Assembly: GCA_022793335.1 (NCBI GenBank)
Contig: JAAWCQ010000004.1
Coordinates: 212,118-276,117, forward strand
DNA from: Clostridia bacterium
GTDB taxonomy: Bacteria > Bacillota > Clostridia > Christensenellales > UBA1242
Direction: 5' to 3'
DNA length: 64,000 bases
The notes under the pieces are model-generated. The model ran no database searches, was not told the origin of the DNA, and saw only the letters and a program-made list of their open reading frames with translations. The position numbers and the translations under genes are program-made. Each line of letters opens with the position of its first letter. Positions within the stretch are counted from its first letter, which is position 1. This document shows positions 35,979-44,727 of the stretch, piece after piece.

Positions 35979-36905
35979 TTATTCAACTTCTTGAGAAGGC
36001 AAAAGCATAACCTTTGGCTGACCATTATTCAAATTATATTCATCTTGATTTGCTGGCAATAAGCCTAAAGAAAGTTGACCTTCATAAATTGATGATATAT
36101 CAATGGTATAATTGTAAATTCCACTCTCTTCAACAAGAGAAAATATATTGATTACAAAGGTAGTTTCATCCAAATAAACGATAATGCTTGAGTATTCCTC
36201 TTTTGAAGTTGCTGTCAATTGGCAAGTCTCTTTATTAAACGCTATTGTCAAAAATCCTTCTAAATAATGGGTATGAGATAATTTAAGATATTTTACTGCA
36301 TTATTTGTTTTATAGCCGATATTATTTGAAATCGGAAGCACAGAAAAAACTTTTTCTCCCCCTTTCACATCTTTCAAACTATAAAAGTTTTCATCAATTT
36401 CAACATAGTTGTCTTGACCATTATAAAAAACTCTATATAAATCAGCATTTTCAACTGCGTCCCATTCAAGCTGGCATTTTTCTTCATTAAATCTGATATT
36501 TACTTGCGCCAAATATACACTGCAAAGCCAAGGTATTTCTTTACTGTATTCGCTGTTGTTGCCCTCTTTTTCACTTAAATAACAGGTTGAAACATTGTAG
36601 GTTTTTCCAAGTTGAACGCCTTTCTCAATTGCATAGGTGGATGAAATGATGTTTGTATCGCAGTCTATGATAATTTCTTCCTCATTTGAAGAAAATTTGA
36701 AGCGATAACCTTCATATCCGTCGTTTGCCTCTGTCGAGATGTAAATATTTTCACCGTCTTCCAAAATCAAAGGCACCTTAGGCGAGCTGCCATTATAACT
36801 AAGCAAAAAAGCAGTTGTCAACCCTGCAAGTGCAACTAAGGATAAAACCACTACGCAAATAATGAATATAAGTTTATTATTGCTGAATTTTTGCTTTCCT
36901 TTCAT
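35979..36905 (-). CDS. Membrane-anchored FN3-like protein
   Basis: About 308 residues with an N-terminal transmembrane helix (about 14-38) and an extracytoplasmic beta-rich part. The segment CQLEWDAVENADLYRVFYNG is the fibronectin type III pattern; similar strand sets before and after suggest two or three such domains. ATG at 36905 or TTG at 36911; neither has a good SD. It lies upstream of the ger operon but is separated from it by 112 nt with its own promoter, so co-transcription is not needed. Function unknown. Confidence 0.6.
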   Translation of the reverse strand: MKGKQKFSNNKLIFIICVVVLSLVALAGLTTAFLLSYNGSSPKVPLILEDGENIYISTEANDGYEGYRFKFSSNEEEIIIDCDTNIISSTYAIEKGVQLGKTYNVSTCYLSEKEGNNSEYSKEIPWLCSVYLAQVNIRFNEEKCQLEWDAVENADLYRVFYNGQDNYVEIDENFYSLKDVKGGEKVFSVLPISNNIGYKTNNAVKYLKLSHTHYLEGFLTIAFNKETCQLTATSKEEYSSIIVYLDETTFVINIFSLVEESGIYNYTIDISSIYEGQLSLGLLPANQDEYNLNNGQPKVMLLPSQEVE

Positions 36906-37096
36906 ATCCAATCTTTTATTTCATCCCTAAATTAAATATTTGCTTTATTGCTTCAATTTTTTAAAAAATTATGCTGAATTGCTATTAAAAATCAATGTTA
37001 AAACATAATTTAATAAAAATGGCTTTAAAGATCAATACTAGTATAACCCAATTGGTAAAAATTTCAAAACATTTTTAAAGAAAAGAAAAAACATTA

Positions 37097-37125
37097 TTGA
37101 CATTTATCTTTGTTTGTGCTAAACT
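37097..37125 (+). promoter_or_regulatory. Promoter of acidic membrane protein gene
   Basis: TTGACA (37097-37102), 17-nt spacer, TAAACT (37120-37125), then GGAGGA at 37140-37145. Confidence 0.65.
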
Positions 37126-37148
37126 ATTGATGAATTATTGGAGGAAAT

Positions 37149-38042
37149 ATGTTAGAATATATGAAATTGTCTCAACTTGCTGCATTCTATCTTGGTATAG
37201 CACTCACAGTTATATCTCTTGCAACAACATTATTAGCACTTAAATATGCTAAAAAATTAAACTCATTTGCAAAGGCTATTTCACTTTGCCTTATTGCACC
37301 ATTCCTTGCTTGCACATCATGGCTCTATCTTGTATTCAGCTATCTTGACGGGCTTAGAAAAAGCGAAATTTTGACTTTATTTGTTGCTATTTTACTTTCT
37401 TTGTTTATCTGCGCTATGGTTGTAATCGTTGCAAAAGCACTTTACAGCAAACATGGCCCTGCTCTTGAAGATTATGACAGATATATGGAAGAGCTTGCTG
37501 AAAATGGCGGAGAAGAAATTGCTTCTGAAACAACTGAAGAAGTTGCTGAAAATGAAGAAAATACTGAAACTGCACTCACAACAGTTGCCGCAGTTGCTGC
37601 CGCTCCACTCCTTCTTGAAGGTGAAAATGAAGAAACAATCATTGTAGAAGCTGAAGAAACTGAAGAAGCAGAGGAGACTGAGACTGAAGAAGTTGAAGAA
37701 ACTGCTGAGGAAGAGACTGAAGTATTTGAAGATGAAGATGACAGCGAAACTCTTACTGATGTTGAAGAAACTGAAACCCCTGCTGATGAAACAGAGGAAA
37801 GCGTTGAAACTGAAGAAGAGACAACTCCAGAAAGTGAAACTGAAGAATACACTGAAACCGAAGATGAAGTTGAAGAAACTGAGACTGAAGAAGTTGAAGA
37901 AGAAGTTGCTGAGGAAGAAGAAACTTCAGACGACGATGACAATGACGACGACTCTGACGAAGAATTCAACAAATTCTTGGAAGAGCTTAGAAGAAAAGTT
38001 GAAACAAACAACACTGATACAGACAATGGTGAAAATAACTAA
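37149..38042 (+). CDS. Three-helix membrane protein with acidic Glu/Thr tail
   Basis: A 297-residue protein. Residues 1-100 hold three transmembrane helices. From about residue 110 to the end the protein is low-complexity and very acidic, rich in Glu-Glu-Thr units (EETEEAEETETEEVEE type) and ending with a short helix EEFNKFLEELRRKVE. The tail is presumably disordered, and its strong charge could bind cations or basic partners. No family recognised. Promoter, SD and terminator are all visible, so it is a genuine, separately expressed gene. Confidence 0.7.
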   Translation: MLEYMKLSQLAAFYLGIALTVISLATTLLALKYAKKLNSFAKAISLCLIAPFLACTSWLYLVFSYLDGLRKSEILTLFVAILLSLFICAMVVIVAKALYSKHGPALEDYDRYMEELAENGGEEIASETTEEVAENEENTETALTTVAAVAAAPLLLEGENEETIIVEAEETEEAEETETEEVEETAEEETEVFEDEDDSETLTDVEETETPADETEESVETEEETTPESETEEYTETEDEVEETETEEVEEEVAEEEETSDDDDNDDDSDEEFNKFLEELRRKVETNNTDTDNGENN

Positions 38043-38049
38043 GTTAAAA

Positions 38050-38075
38050 AAATCCAGCAACCGCTGGATTTTTTA
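38050..38075. terminator. Terminator after acidic protein gene
   Basis: AATCCAGC, loop AACC, GCTGGATTTTTT. Confidence 0.85.
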
Positions 38076-38312
38076 TTATAGTTTGAGATAACCACCTGCT
38101 AACCTTGTGGCTCAGTGGAAGTTTACCGATAAAACCATTAAATAAGAATTTTTTATGCTCTTTTTGATATATCTCCTCATTGCTTAATTATACTTTAAAA
38201 TATTATTAAATAAATATATTTTCCTCTTCTACTGCCTTAATATATTCCCCGTTAAAATAATTGTTATCGTTCCCCTATCAACTTATTTAATATATTGACA
38301 AAAATTAAAAAT
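38076..38312. other. Intergenic stretch without a gene
   Basis: Convergent intergenic region between the acidic protein gene and leuS. Most is AT-rich. The part 38080-38145 is richer in GC and can fold: on the minus strand GAGATA pairs with TATCTC and CCAC with GTGG, and that strand ends in the preceding hairpin. A small RNA is possible but no good promoter was found. Confidence 0.3.
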
Positions 38313-38347
38313 AAAAAACACGACCTATTACAATCGTGTTTTTTTAG
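38313..38347 (-). terminator. Terminator after leuS
   Basis: AAAACACGA (left) pairs with TCGTGTTTT (right) around a 10-nt loop, followed on the minus strand by TTTTTTATTTTT. Confidence 0.8.
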
Positions 38348-38348
38348 C

Positions 38349-40751
38349 CTAACCTTTTGTAATCAAGTTTACAATTCTGTTTGGCACATAGATTTCTTTT
38401 GCAATTTCTTTGCCTTCAATCGCCTTGCTTACGCTTTCATTTTCTTTGACTGCGGCGATTATGTCATTTTGGTTTAATTGTGGATTGATTTCCATTCTTG
38501 CAACTATCTTTGAGTTTACCTGAACAGCAATTTCAACCAAGTTTACCTTTAAGTCTTCTTCTTTAAAAGTTGGCCAATTGTCATCCACCCTGCCGTTGAA
38601 GCCAAGACTTTGCCACATTTCTTCTGCTGTATGTGGTGCGAATGGGCAGATAAGGGCAAGCAATACTTTATAGTCTTCTTTGCTTACTTTTTTAGCCTTT
38701 TCAAGTGCATTTGTAAGCACCATAATTTGAGATATTGCAGTATTAAATTTCAAATTTTCTATATCTTCGCTCACCTTTTTAATGCTTTGAGCAATGATAA
38801 ATTTATTATCACTTTCACCTTCAACCAAATTTTCACCAAGTGAAACTATACGATTAAGCAGTCTTTCACATGGCTTCAAAGTATCTTCTCGCCAAGGTTT
38901 TGCCTCAACATAATCTCCCATAAACATATGTGCAAGTCTTGTTACATCTGCGCCATATTCTTCAACATATTTTAACGGGTCAACTACATTTCCTCTTGAT
39001 TTGCTCATTTTAGAGCCATCCGCTGCCAGAATAATCCCCTGCTGAACGCGTCTATCAAAAGGCTCTGAATTTGGCACAAAGCCATTATCATACAAGAATT
39101 TATGCCAAAATCTTGCATATAAGAGGTGTCTTGTGACATGTTCACCGCCACCATTATAGAGGTCAACTTTGTTCCAGTATTTAATTTTATCAAAATTTGC
39201 AAATTCACTGTTATTATGTGGATCCATATAACGAAGCCAATACCAGCTTGAGCCTGCCCAGTTTGGCATAACATCTGTTTCGCGTTTTGCCTTTCCGTTG
39301 CAATGAGGACAAGTTGTATTTACCCAATCATCAATGAGCGACAATGGGCTTTCACCGTCATCACTTGGCTTATAACTGTCAACTTTTGGAAGAGTAACAG
39401 GAAGCTGATTTTCAGGCACTGGGACAAAGCCACATTTTTCGCAATACACAAGTGGAACAGGCTCTCCCCAATATCTTTGACGCGAGAACACCCAGTCTCT
39501 CATCTTATAGGTTGCAATTTTCTTACCCTTGCCCTCTTTTTCAAGATAGTCATTAAGAGCCTTCTTAGCCTCTTCTACAGTAAGTCCACTAAAGTCACCT
39601 GAATTTACAAGTTTGCAGCCTTTTCCAAGATAATCTGCTTTTTCAAAAGCCTTCTCTTCGATATTTCCACCAGAAATAACTTCAACCATTGGAAGAGAGA
39701 AAACTTTTGCAAAATCATAATCTCTTTGGTCATGACTTGGCACAGCCATTACAGCACCGCTGCCATAGCCAGCAAGCACATAATCACCGATAAATACAGG
39801 CACTTTTTGGTTGTTGATTGGATTTATTGCATAAATTCCTTCTAAGCGGCAACCTGTTTTTTCTTTTAGCATTTGACTTCTTTCAAATTCAGTTTTGTTT
39901 GCAGCTTTCTCAATGTATTTTTGCACTTCATCATAATTTTTAATTTTATCTTTAAGCTTCTTTACAAGCTCATGCTCAGGAGCAAGCACAAAATAGGTTA
40001 TACCAAATACAGTTTCAATGCAGGTGGTAAAAATGTCAAACTTTTCACCGCTTTCAAGTTGGCAATGAAGAAGAGTCCCTTCACTTTTGCCAATCCAGTT
40101 TCTTTGCATTGTTTTAATGTTATCCCAATAATTTGTCTCGTCAAGACCTTGAAGCAATTTTTCAGAATACTCGCTCATTTTAAGCATCCATTGCGTCTTT
40201 GGTTTTTGGATAGTCGCACTTCCGCAACGCTCACAAACACCACCCTCACTTTCCTCATTTGAAAGTCCAATCTTGCAATTTGGACACCAATTTATGTTTG
40301 CTGTCGCTTTATATGCCAAGCCATTTTTATAAAATTGAAGGAAAATCCACTGAGTCCACTTATAATAATTTTCGTCAGTCGTATTTATCTCTCTTGACCA
40401 ATCAAAAGAAATTCCAAGGCTTTTAATTTGTCTTGTAAAGTTTGCAACATTTTCTGCAGTCGCTTTAATTGGTGAAATTCCATTTTTAATCGCATAATTT
40501 TCTGTAGGCAAACCAAAAGCATCCCAGCCAATAGGATACAAAACATTAAAGCCTTCCGCCCTCTTTTTTCTAGCAATCACATCCATTGCAATTTGGCTTG
40601 GAGTATGCCCAACATGAAGTCCGCTTCCACTTGGATATGGAAATTCAACTAAAATATAATATTTTTGTTTGTCTGAGAAATCGACAGCCTTATATCTTTC
40701 TTCTTTTTCCCATCTTTCCTGCCATTTTTTCTCTATCGCCTTAAAATCCAT
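38349..40751 (-). CDS. leuS: Leucyl-tRNA synthetase
   Basis: Charges tRNA-Leu. The 800-residue class Ia synthetase has LHVGH (HIGH motif), the zinc-binding CPNC/CERCG pair, the CP1 editing domain, GGGEHVTRHLLYARFWHKF, KMSKSRGN and the C-terminal anticodon domain. Length is normal. SD GGAGG. The leader is only about 28 nt from the predicted start point, so there is no T-box. Its promoter is nested in the terminator of the upstream gene. Confidence 0.97.
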   Translation of the reverse strand: MDFKAIEKKWQERWEKEERYKAVDFSDKQKYYILVEFPYPSGSGLHVGHTPSQIAMDVIARKKRAEGFNVLYPIGWDAFGLPTENYAIKNGISPIKATAENVANFTRQIKSLGISFDWSREINTTDENYYKWTQWIFLQFYKNGLAYKATANINWCPNCKIGLSNEESEGGVCERCGSATIQKPKTQWMLKMSEYSEKLLQGLDETNYWDNIKTMQRNWIGKSEGTLLHCQLESGEKFDIFTTCIETVFGITYFVLAPEHELVKKLKDKIKNYDEVQKYIEKAANKTEFERSQMLKEKTGCRLEGIYAINPINNQKVPVFIGDYVLAGYGSGAVMAVPSHDQRDYDFAKVFSLPMVEVISGGNIEEKAFEKADYLGKGCKLVNSGDFSGLTVEEAKKALNDYLEKEGKGKKIATYKMRDWVFSRQRYWGEPVPLVYCEKCGFVPVPENQLPVTLPKVDSYKPSDDGESPLSLIDDWVNTTCPHCNGKAKRETDVMPNWAGSSWYWLRYMDPHNNSEFANFDKIKYWNKVDLYNGGGEHVTRHLLYARFWHKFLYDNGFVPNSEPFDRRVQQGIILAADGSKMSKSRGNVVDPLKYVEEYGADVTRLAHMFMGDYVEAKPWREDTLKPCERLLNRIVSLGENLVEGESDNKFIIAQSIKKVSEDIENLKFNTAISQIMVLTNALEKAKKVSKEDYKVLLALICPFAPHTAEEMWQSLGFNGRVDDNWPTFKEEDLKVNLVEIAVQVNSKIVARMEINPQLNQNDIIAAVKENESVSKAIEGKEIAKEIYVPNRIVNLITKG

Positions 40752-40785
40752 TCTTTTCCTCCGGTATTTTAATCTAAGTTTTATT

Positions 40786-40815
40786 ATTTTATCAAATAAA
40801 ACATATAAAAGTCAA
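40786..40815 (-). promoter_or_regulatory. leuS promoter, -35 in terminator loop
   Basis: On the minus strand TTGACT (40815-40810), 18-nt spacer, TAAAAT (40791-40786). The -35 box occupies the loop of the terminator at 40798-40832. Confidence 0.6.
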
Positions 40816-40832
40816 ACGCCTTTATATGTTTT
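40798..40832 (-). terminator. Terminator of transglutaminase-like gene
   Basis: AAAACATATAAA (40798-40809) pairs with TTTATATGTTTT (40821-40832). The 11-nt loop includes the leuS -35 box. The T-tract on the minus strand is the stem end plus ATTTG, so strength is moderate. Confidence 0.55.
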
Positions 40833-40836
40833 GTTT

Positions 40837-42402
40837 TTAATTTTTTTCAACCTCTTCTTCTGTTTGTTTTTCTTCTAAAGCCTTTTCAGTTGAAAGTATT
40901 TCATTTGTCTGTTTTTGTGCTTCACTAAGTTTCATATTTGGGTCATTTTTAAGCATACTTAAAAAAATCTCTTTTCCATGTTCATCCCAAGCATTAAATC
41001 TTGCAAACACGAAAGCTTCAGTCTGTCTTTGAGTCATCCCCTTAGCCATACCTACTCGCGTCATGGCTTTAATCTGTTTAATCATCACATCACTCATCAT
41101 TTCTGACTTAAGCTGATTTTTTAAAACCATGTCTTTCTTTTTATAAAAAATTTCAAGCCCTTTTTCTGAAAGTAATTCTTTTGACCTCTTATCTTCGCCA
41201 AATCGGTCTATTATCACCTCTTCATCAGTTTGAGGTAATAATTCTCTTTCAATAATGCCTTTGAAAAGCTTTATAAGCTCTGTTTTATCAAAATTTAAAT
41301 TTATTTCAGTCAAATCCTCTTTAAACTTTGAAAATATATTTTTGTTTGGCCATGCTTCATTATTTTCACATACTGTATTCACACTGCTTGACAAAATTGT
41401 ATAAATCTTTTCCAAACTTTCATCTTTGGTTATCTTTTTAGCAAAATGCAAATCTGCTTGAGATATTTTATTTTCAATTTCTTCAAAATCTTTTTCAAAT
41501 TTATGGTAAAAGTCATCAAGATTTTCTTTTATCCTATTTTTATAGTTGTCTAAAAACTGAATTTGTTTTTGCTTTTCTTCCATAACTTCAGCCAGTTTTT
41601 CGACATCTGAAAATACGCTTGAAAAACATTTTTCTTTTTCCTCTTGTAAAGAGCCAAAATGTACAAGTTTTTGTTTTTCATACATCTGTTCAATCTCATC
41701 TGTTGCCACAACTTGATAAAGCAAACTCTGCCCCTTTTTAAACTCGCGACTTGGACTTCCAAAGGTTGGGTCTGAAACAAACCCCTGCTTTAACCCATAT
41801 TTTGCGTCATCAATAAATACATAGCAAACAGAATGCCCAACAATAGCTGTTTTATTTCCAACTGAGGCTTCCACCGATTCTATCGTAGGATATAAAGAAA
41901 GGTCTGAACAAGGGATATCAAGTCCATTTAAAATATGTCTTAACAGGCTTGAAAAGCCTACGCAAACTATCTTATCTCCATTAAGCACATGCAAAAGTCT
42001 TCTTGAAACATCTTTATCATCGTCTGCTTCTTTATAATAAAATTGCGAAGCAATCTCATAAGCATAACAAAACTTTTCAAATGGAGTAAGTTTTTCTCCG
42101 TCAATCCTTGCACTTTTGATTTCATTTATCCAATCTGTAACGCGTCTGCTTGCATTAAGTGCCTGCTCTGGAGTAAACTCACCTTCAAAAAGGATATTAT
42201 TAAAGCCTTTTCCCCTCAAATTATTGACAGCGCTTGCAAATTTTTGTGTTTGCTCTTCATTCAAAACTTCCATTTCATTTTCATATTGCTCCTCTTCAAG
42301 CTCTATGACAATACTTTTCTCAGTTTGTTTCAATTTTTCTATTTCATCAGCATTTATATTGCCTGAAAATCTTGAAAGAAATTCATTTATATTTAATCTC
42401 AT
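40837..42402 (-). CDS. Transglutaminase-like domain protein
   Basis: A 521-residue cytoplasmic protein. Residues about 140-215 carry the transglutaminase-like catalytic pattern: Cys147 (IVCVGFSSLLRHIL), His190 (GHSVCYVFIDD) and Asp211 (VSDPTFGS), the C-H-D triad in the expected order. The rest is charged and helical, with a coiled-coil-like middle (260-320) and a Lys/Glu tail. There is no signal peptide, so an extracellular crosslinking role is unlikely; bacterial cytoplasmic relatives are proteases or peptidyl transferases of mostly unknown substrate. SD AAGGAAG. Single gene; no partner seen. Confidence 0.65.
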   Translation of the reverse strand: MRLNINEFLSRFSGNINADEIEKLKQTEKSIVIELEEEQYENEMEVLNEEQTQKFASAVNNLRGKGFNNILFEGEFTPEQALNASRRVTDWINEIKSARIDGEKLTPFEKFCYAYEIASQFYYKEADDDKDVSRRLLHVLNGDKIVCVGFSSLLRHILNGLDIPCSDLSLYPTIESVEASVGNKTAIVGHSVCYVFIDDAKYGLKQGFVSDPTFGSPSREFKKGQSLLYQVVATDEIEQMYEKQKLVHFGSLQEEKEKCFSSVFSDVEKLAEVMEEKQKQIQFLDNYKNRIKENLDDFYHKFEKDFEEIENKISQADLHFAKKITKDESLEKIYTILSSSVNTVCENNEAWPNKNIFSKFKEDLTEINLNFDKTELIKLFKGIIERELLPQTDEEVIIDRFGEDKRSKELLSEKGLEIFYKKKDMVLKNQLKSEMMSDVMIKQIKAMTRVGMAKGMTQRQTEAFVFARFNAWDEHGKEIFLSMLKNDPNMKLSEAQKQTNEILSTEKALEEKQTEEEVEKN

Positions 42403-42468
42403 TATGCTTCCTTTGCCTACCCATTCTACTTAATTTTATATTATCATAAAATAGGTTTTAAGTCAATA

Positions 42469-42492
42469 AAAAGACCTATTTCTAGGTCTTTT
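42469..42492 (-). terminator. Terminator after second DUF421 gene
   Basis: AAAAGACCTA pairs with TAGGTCTTTT around TTTC. Confidence 0.8.
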
Positions 42493-42509
42493 CTATCTTT
42501 AATTTCTAT

Positions 42510-43211
42510 TTAATTTTCTGATTTATAATGCACAATAACTTTTTTCTCGGCTTGGTCATAAGTTGCAAGAATAATGTTTTTAAGTTCTTTCTTGCTCGAT
42601 AAATGAAGCTGTTTAAAAAGCCACTGTTTATCTTTGTTAAGTCGATTTAATCCAGAGCCAGAAATTACCCCATCCACTATTAAAACATCAGTAAGATTTG
42701 ATGGTTTTATTGCCCCCTTATTGACATCTTCAATAACAACTGGTTTTTGATTACCTTTTGGCAACACTGAAAGTTTTCCACTTGGCTCGAAAATTGCATA
42801 GGCCACATCATTTATATCAAAATAATTCTTTTCTCTCAGCATTGACAATAAATCATTGACATCAATCTTATTTTTTTTGAGTTGTTTATATTCAATCTTT
42901 CCTTCATAAATCAATGTTGAAGGCTTTCCTTTAAAAAGTCGTTTTAAAAATGTTGACTTTCTTCCTATGATAGCGACCAGCCATGCAAGAATAAAAAATA
43001 TCGCCATCGCAATCAAATAATAATAAAAAGGCTCATCATTTGCTATCGCCCAATCTGCTGCAATAGAGCCAAGAGATATTCCGACAGCATAATCAATAAA
43101 TTCAAGTTGAGCAATCTGCTTTTTTCCAAGCAGCTTTGAAATGATAAACAAAAATATAAATGAAGCGACTGAATTTATCAATACCCAATAAATGTTAGCT
43201 AGTCCAAACAT
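42510..43211 (-). CDS. Second DUF421 (YetF-like) membrane protein
   Basis: A 233-residue paralogue of the protein at 19369-20085: three N-terminal helices (FLFIISKLLGKKQIAQLEFIDY) and the cytoplasmic DUF421 domain (KPSTLIYEGKIEYKQLKKNKID, LLSMLREKNYFDINDVAYAI). SD GGGAGA. Unlike the first copy it has no DUF4363 partner and no sporulation neighbour. Divergent from rplJ. Confidence 0.85.
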   Translation of the reverse strand: MFGLANIYWVLINSVASFIFLFIISKLLGKKQIAQLEFIDYAVGISLGSIAADWAIANDEPFYYYLIAMAIFFILAWLVAIIGRKSTFLKRLFKGKPSTLIYEGKIEYKQLKKNKIDVNDLLSMLREKNYFDINDVAYAIFEPSGKLSVLPKGNQKPVVIEDVNKGAIKPSNLTDVLIVDGVISGSGLNRLNKDKQWLFKQLHLSSKKELKNIILATYDQAEKKVIVHYKSEN

Positions 43212-43345
43212 AATCTTTCTCCCAATAAATTATTTGCAAAGTTTGTTGTTTTATTACACCTAAAGTTTTAAATTATCATAATCAACTTTCATATAAAAAG
43301 ATTATTAAAATTTGATAATTTTTTTTAAAAACATGATAAAAACTA

Positions 43346-43373
43346 TTGACAAGACAATTTAAATGTGTATAAT
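43346..43373 (+). promoter_or_regulatory. rplJL promoter
   Basis: TTGACA (43346-43351), 16-nt spacer ending TGTG, TATAAT (43368-43373). The leader to rplJ is about 170 nt. Confidence 0.8.
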
Positions 43374-43384
43374 AAAAGAGTTGA

Positions 43385-43525
43385 AATAAAATCTTATCCA
43401 TAGACAGCAAGTGGGCAATGCCCATAAACATGAAAATGTACTTGCCGAGGAAAGAAGTATATATAGAAATTTTCTCTATGCTTTTTTCCGAGGGCATAGA
43501 GATTTTGTTTTTACAAGCACAATAT
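43385..43525 (+). promoter_or_regulatory. Ribosomal protein L10 leader with attenuator
   Basis: The leader folds as an L10 autoregulatory element. GCAAGT (43407-43412) pairs with ACTTGC (43440-43445), enclosing hairpins GGGCAATGCCC (43413-43423) and ACATGAAAATGT (43428-43439), followed by CCGAGG. A terminator-like hairpin CTCTATGC (43474-43481) / GCATAGAG (43494-43501) with a T-rich tail comes next. In the known family the L10-L12 complex binds the junction and represses rplJL. Confidence 0.85.
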
Positions 43526-43549
43526 TCATAATAAGGAGGAAAAGATTTC

Positions 43550-44065
43550 ATGGGTGCTAATTTAGAAGCAAAAAAATTGATAGTTGAAGAAATCAAAGAA
43601 AAACTTTCAAGAGCAAAATCTGTGACTTTCGTTGACTACAATGCACTTACTGTTGCTGAAGACATGCAAATGCGTCGTGAATTTAAAAATAATGGCGCTG
43701 AATACAAAGTCTACAAAAACAAATTATTGCTCCTTGCACTCAACGAACTTGGAATCAATGGTGCTGAAGAATATCTTCATGGCACCAGTGCGGTTGCTTT
43801 CAGTTATGATGATGAAGTAAGTGGTCCAAAAATCACTTGCCAGACAGCTGAAAAAACAAAGAAATTAACCGTAAAATTTGGTTTACTTAATGGTAATTTC
43901 GTTGAAAGCAAGGATATTGAAGCTCTGGCTAAACTTCCAAGCAAGGAAGTACTTGTTGCTACTCTTCTTCGCACTCTCAATGCCCCTATTACTGGGCTTG
44001 CTAGAGTTGCTATCGCCCCTGTTGAAGGGCTTGCAAGAGCATTGAATGCTATTGCAACAAAATAA
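43550..44065 (+). CDS. rplJ: Ribosomal protein L10
   Basis: Builds the base of the ribosomal stalk and anchors L12 dimers. The 171-residue protein has normal length and family motifs: AKKLIVEEIKEKLSRAKSV, FVDYNALTVAEDMQMRREF, and the C-terminal helix that binds L12. SD AAGGAGG. It is followed by rplL. Neither rplK/rplA before nor rpoB after is present, so the usual cluster is broken up. Confidence 0.96.
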   Translation: MGANLEAKKLIVEEIKEKLSRAKSVTFVDYNALTVAEDMQMRREFKNNGAEYKVYKNKLLLLALNELGINGAEEYLHGTSAVAFSYDDEVSGPKITCQTAEKTKKLTVKFGLLNGNFVESKDIEALAKLPSKEVLVATLLRTLNAPITGLARVAIAPVEGLARALNAIATK

Positions 44066-44166
44066 TTGCGCTTAAAACTGTTTATTCGCAATCAAAGTAA
44101 TAAAAAAAATCAAAATTAAAAATTATCTGGGAAATATCCCACAAACATTTAAGGAGGAATTTTAAA

Positions 44167-44541
44167 ATGGCTGATCTTAAAAAATTAGTTGAAGAAATTA
44201 AATCAATGACTGTTCTTGAAGTATCTGAACTTGTAAAAGAACTTGAAGAAACTTTTGGCGTAAGCGCTGCTGCTCCAGTTGCAGTTGCTGCTGCCCCAGC
44301 TGGTGCTGCTGCTCCTGCTGCTGAAGAAAAAACTGAATTTACAGTAGAACTTGCTGAAGCAGGTGCAAACAAAATCGCTGTAATCAAAGTTGTAAGAGAA
44401 ATCACTGGACTTGGACTTGGAGAAGCTAAAGCTTTAGTTGAAGCTGCTCCTAAAGCAGTTAAAGAAAATGTTCCAGCAGACGAAGCTAAAGCTATCGAAG
44501 CTAAGCTCAAAGAAGCTGGTGCAACTGTTAAACTTAAATAA
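44167..44541 (+). CDS. rplL: Ribosomal protein L7/L12
   Basis: Stalk protein recruiting translation factors. The 124-residue protein has the N-terminal dimerisation helices, an alanine-rich hinge ([16 protein letters not shown]) and the C-terminal domain ([20 protein letters not shown]). SD AAGGAGG. It ends the unit with a terminator, before an unrelated gene. Confidence 0.97.
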   Translation: MADLKKLVEEIKSMTVLEVSELVKELEETFGVSAAAPVAVAAAPAGAAAPAAEEKTEFTVELAEAGANKIAVIKVVREITGLGLGEAKALVEAAPKAVKENVPADEAKAIEAKLKEAGATVKLK

Positions 44542-44571
44542 ATCAAATAAAAATATAAAAGAATATTGTGC

Positions 44572-44602
44572 AAAAAAGTTGGGCGTATGTCCAGCTTTTT
44601 TA
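44572..44602 (+). terminator. Terminator after rplL
   Basis: AAAAAGTTGG pairs with CCAGCTTTTTT, with one G-T pair. Confidence 0.8.
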
Positions 44603-44674
44603 TTATTTTGAAAACTTTTTTTCATGCTTATAATGTATATTATTAAAAATAGCAAACAAATTTTAATTTTAGTC

Positions 44675-44703
44675 TTGATAAAAAATGCTTTCTATGCTAA
44701 AAT
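44675..44703 (+). promoter_or_regulatory. Promoter of hypothetical gene
   Basis: TTGATA (44675-44680), 17-nt spacer ending TGC, TAAAAT (44698-44703). Confidence 0.6.
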
Positions 44704-44727
44704 ACTATTATATTAAGGAGTATTATT

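Noticed and set aside
37472-38026. Antisense Ser/Val-rich frame opposite the acidic tail
   Set aside because: Low-complexity shadow of the Glu/Thr repeat; no start signals.
40752-40836. T-box riboswitch before leuS
   Set aside because: Leader of about 28 nt is too short and has no T-box sequence. The same holds for the 52-nt gap before cysS.
44082-44573. Antisense frame opposite rplL
   Set aside because: Shadow of the alanine-rich hinge coding sequence; rplL itself is certain.
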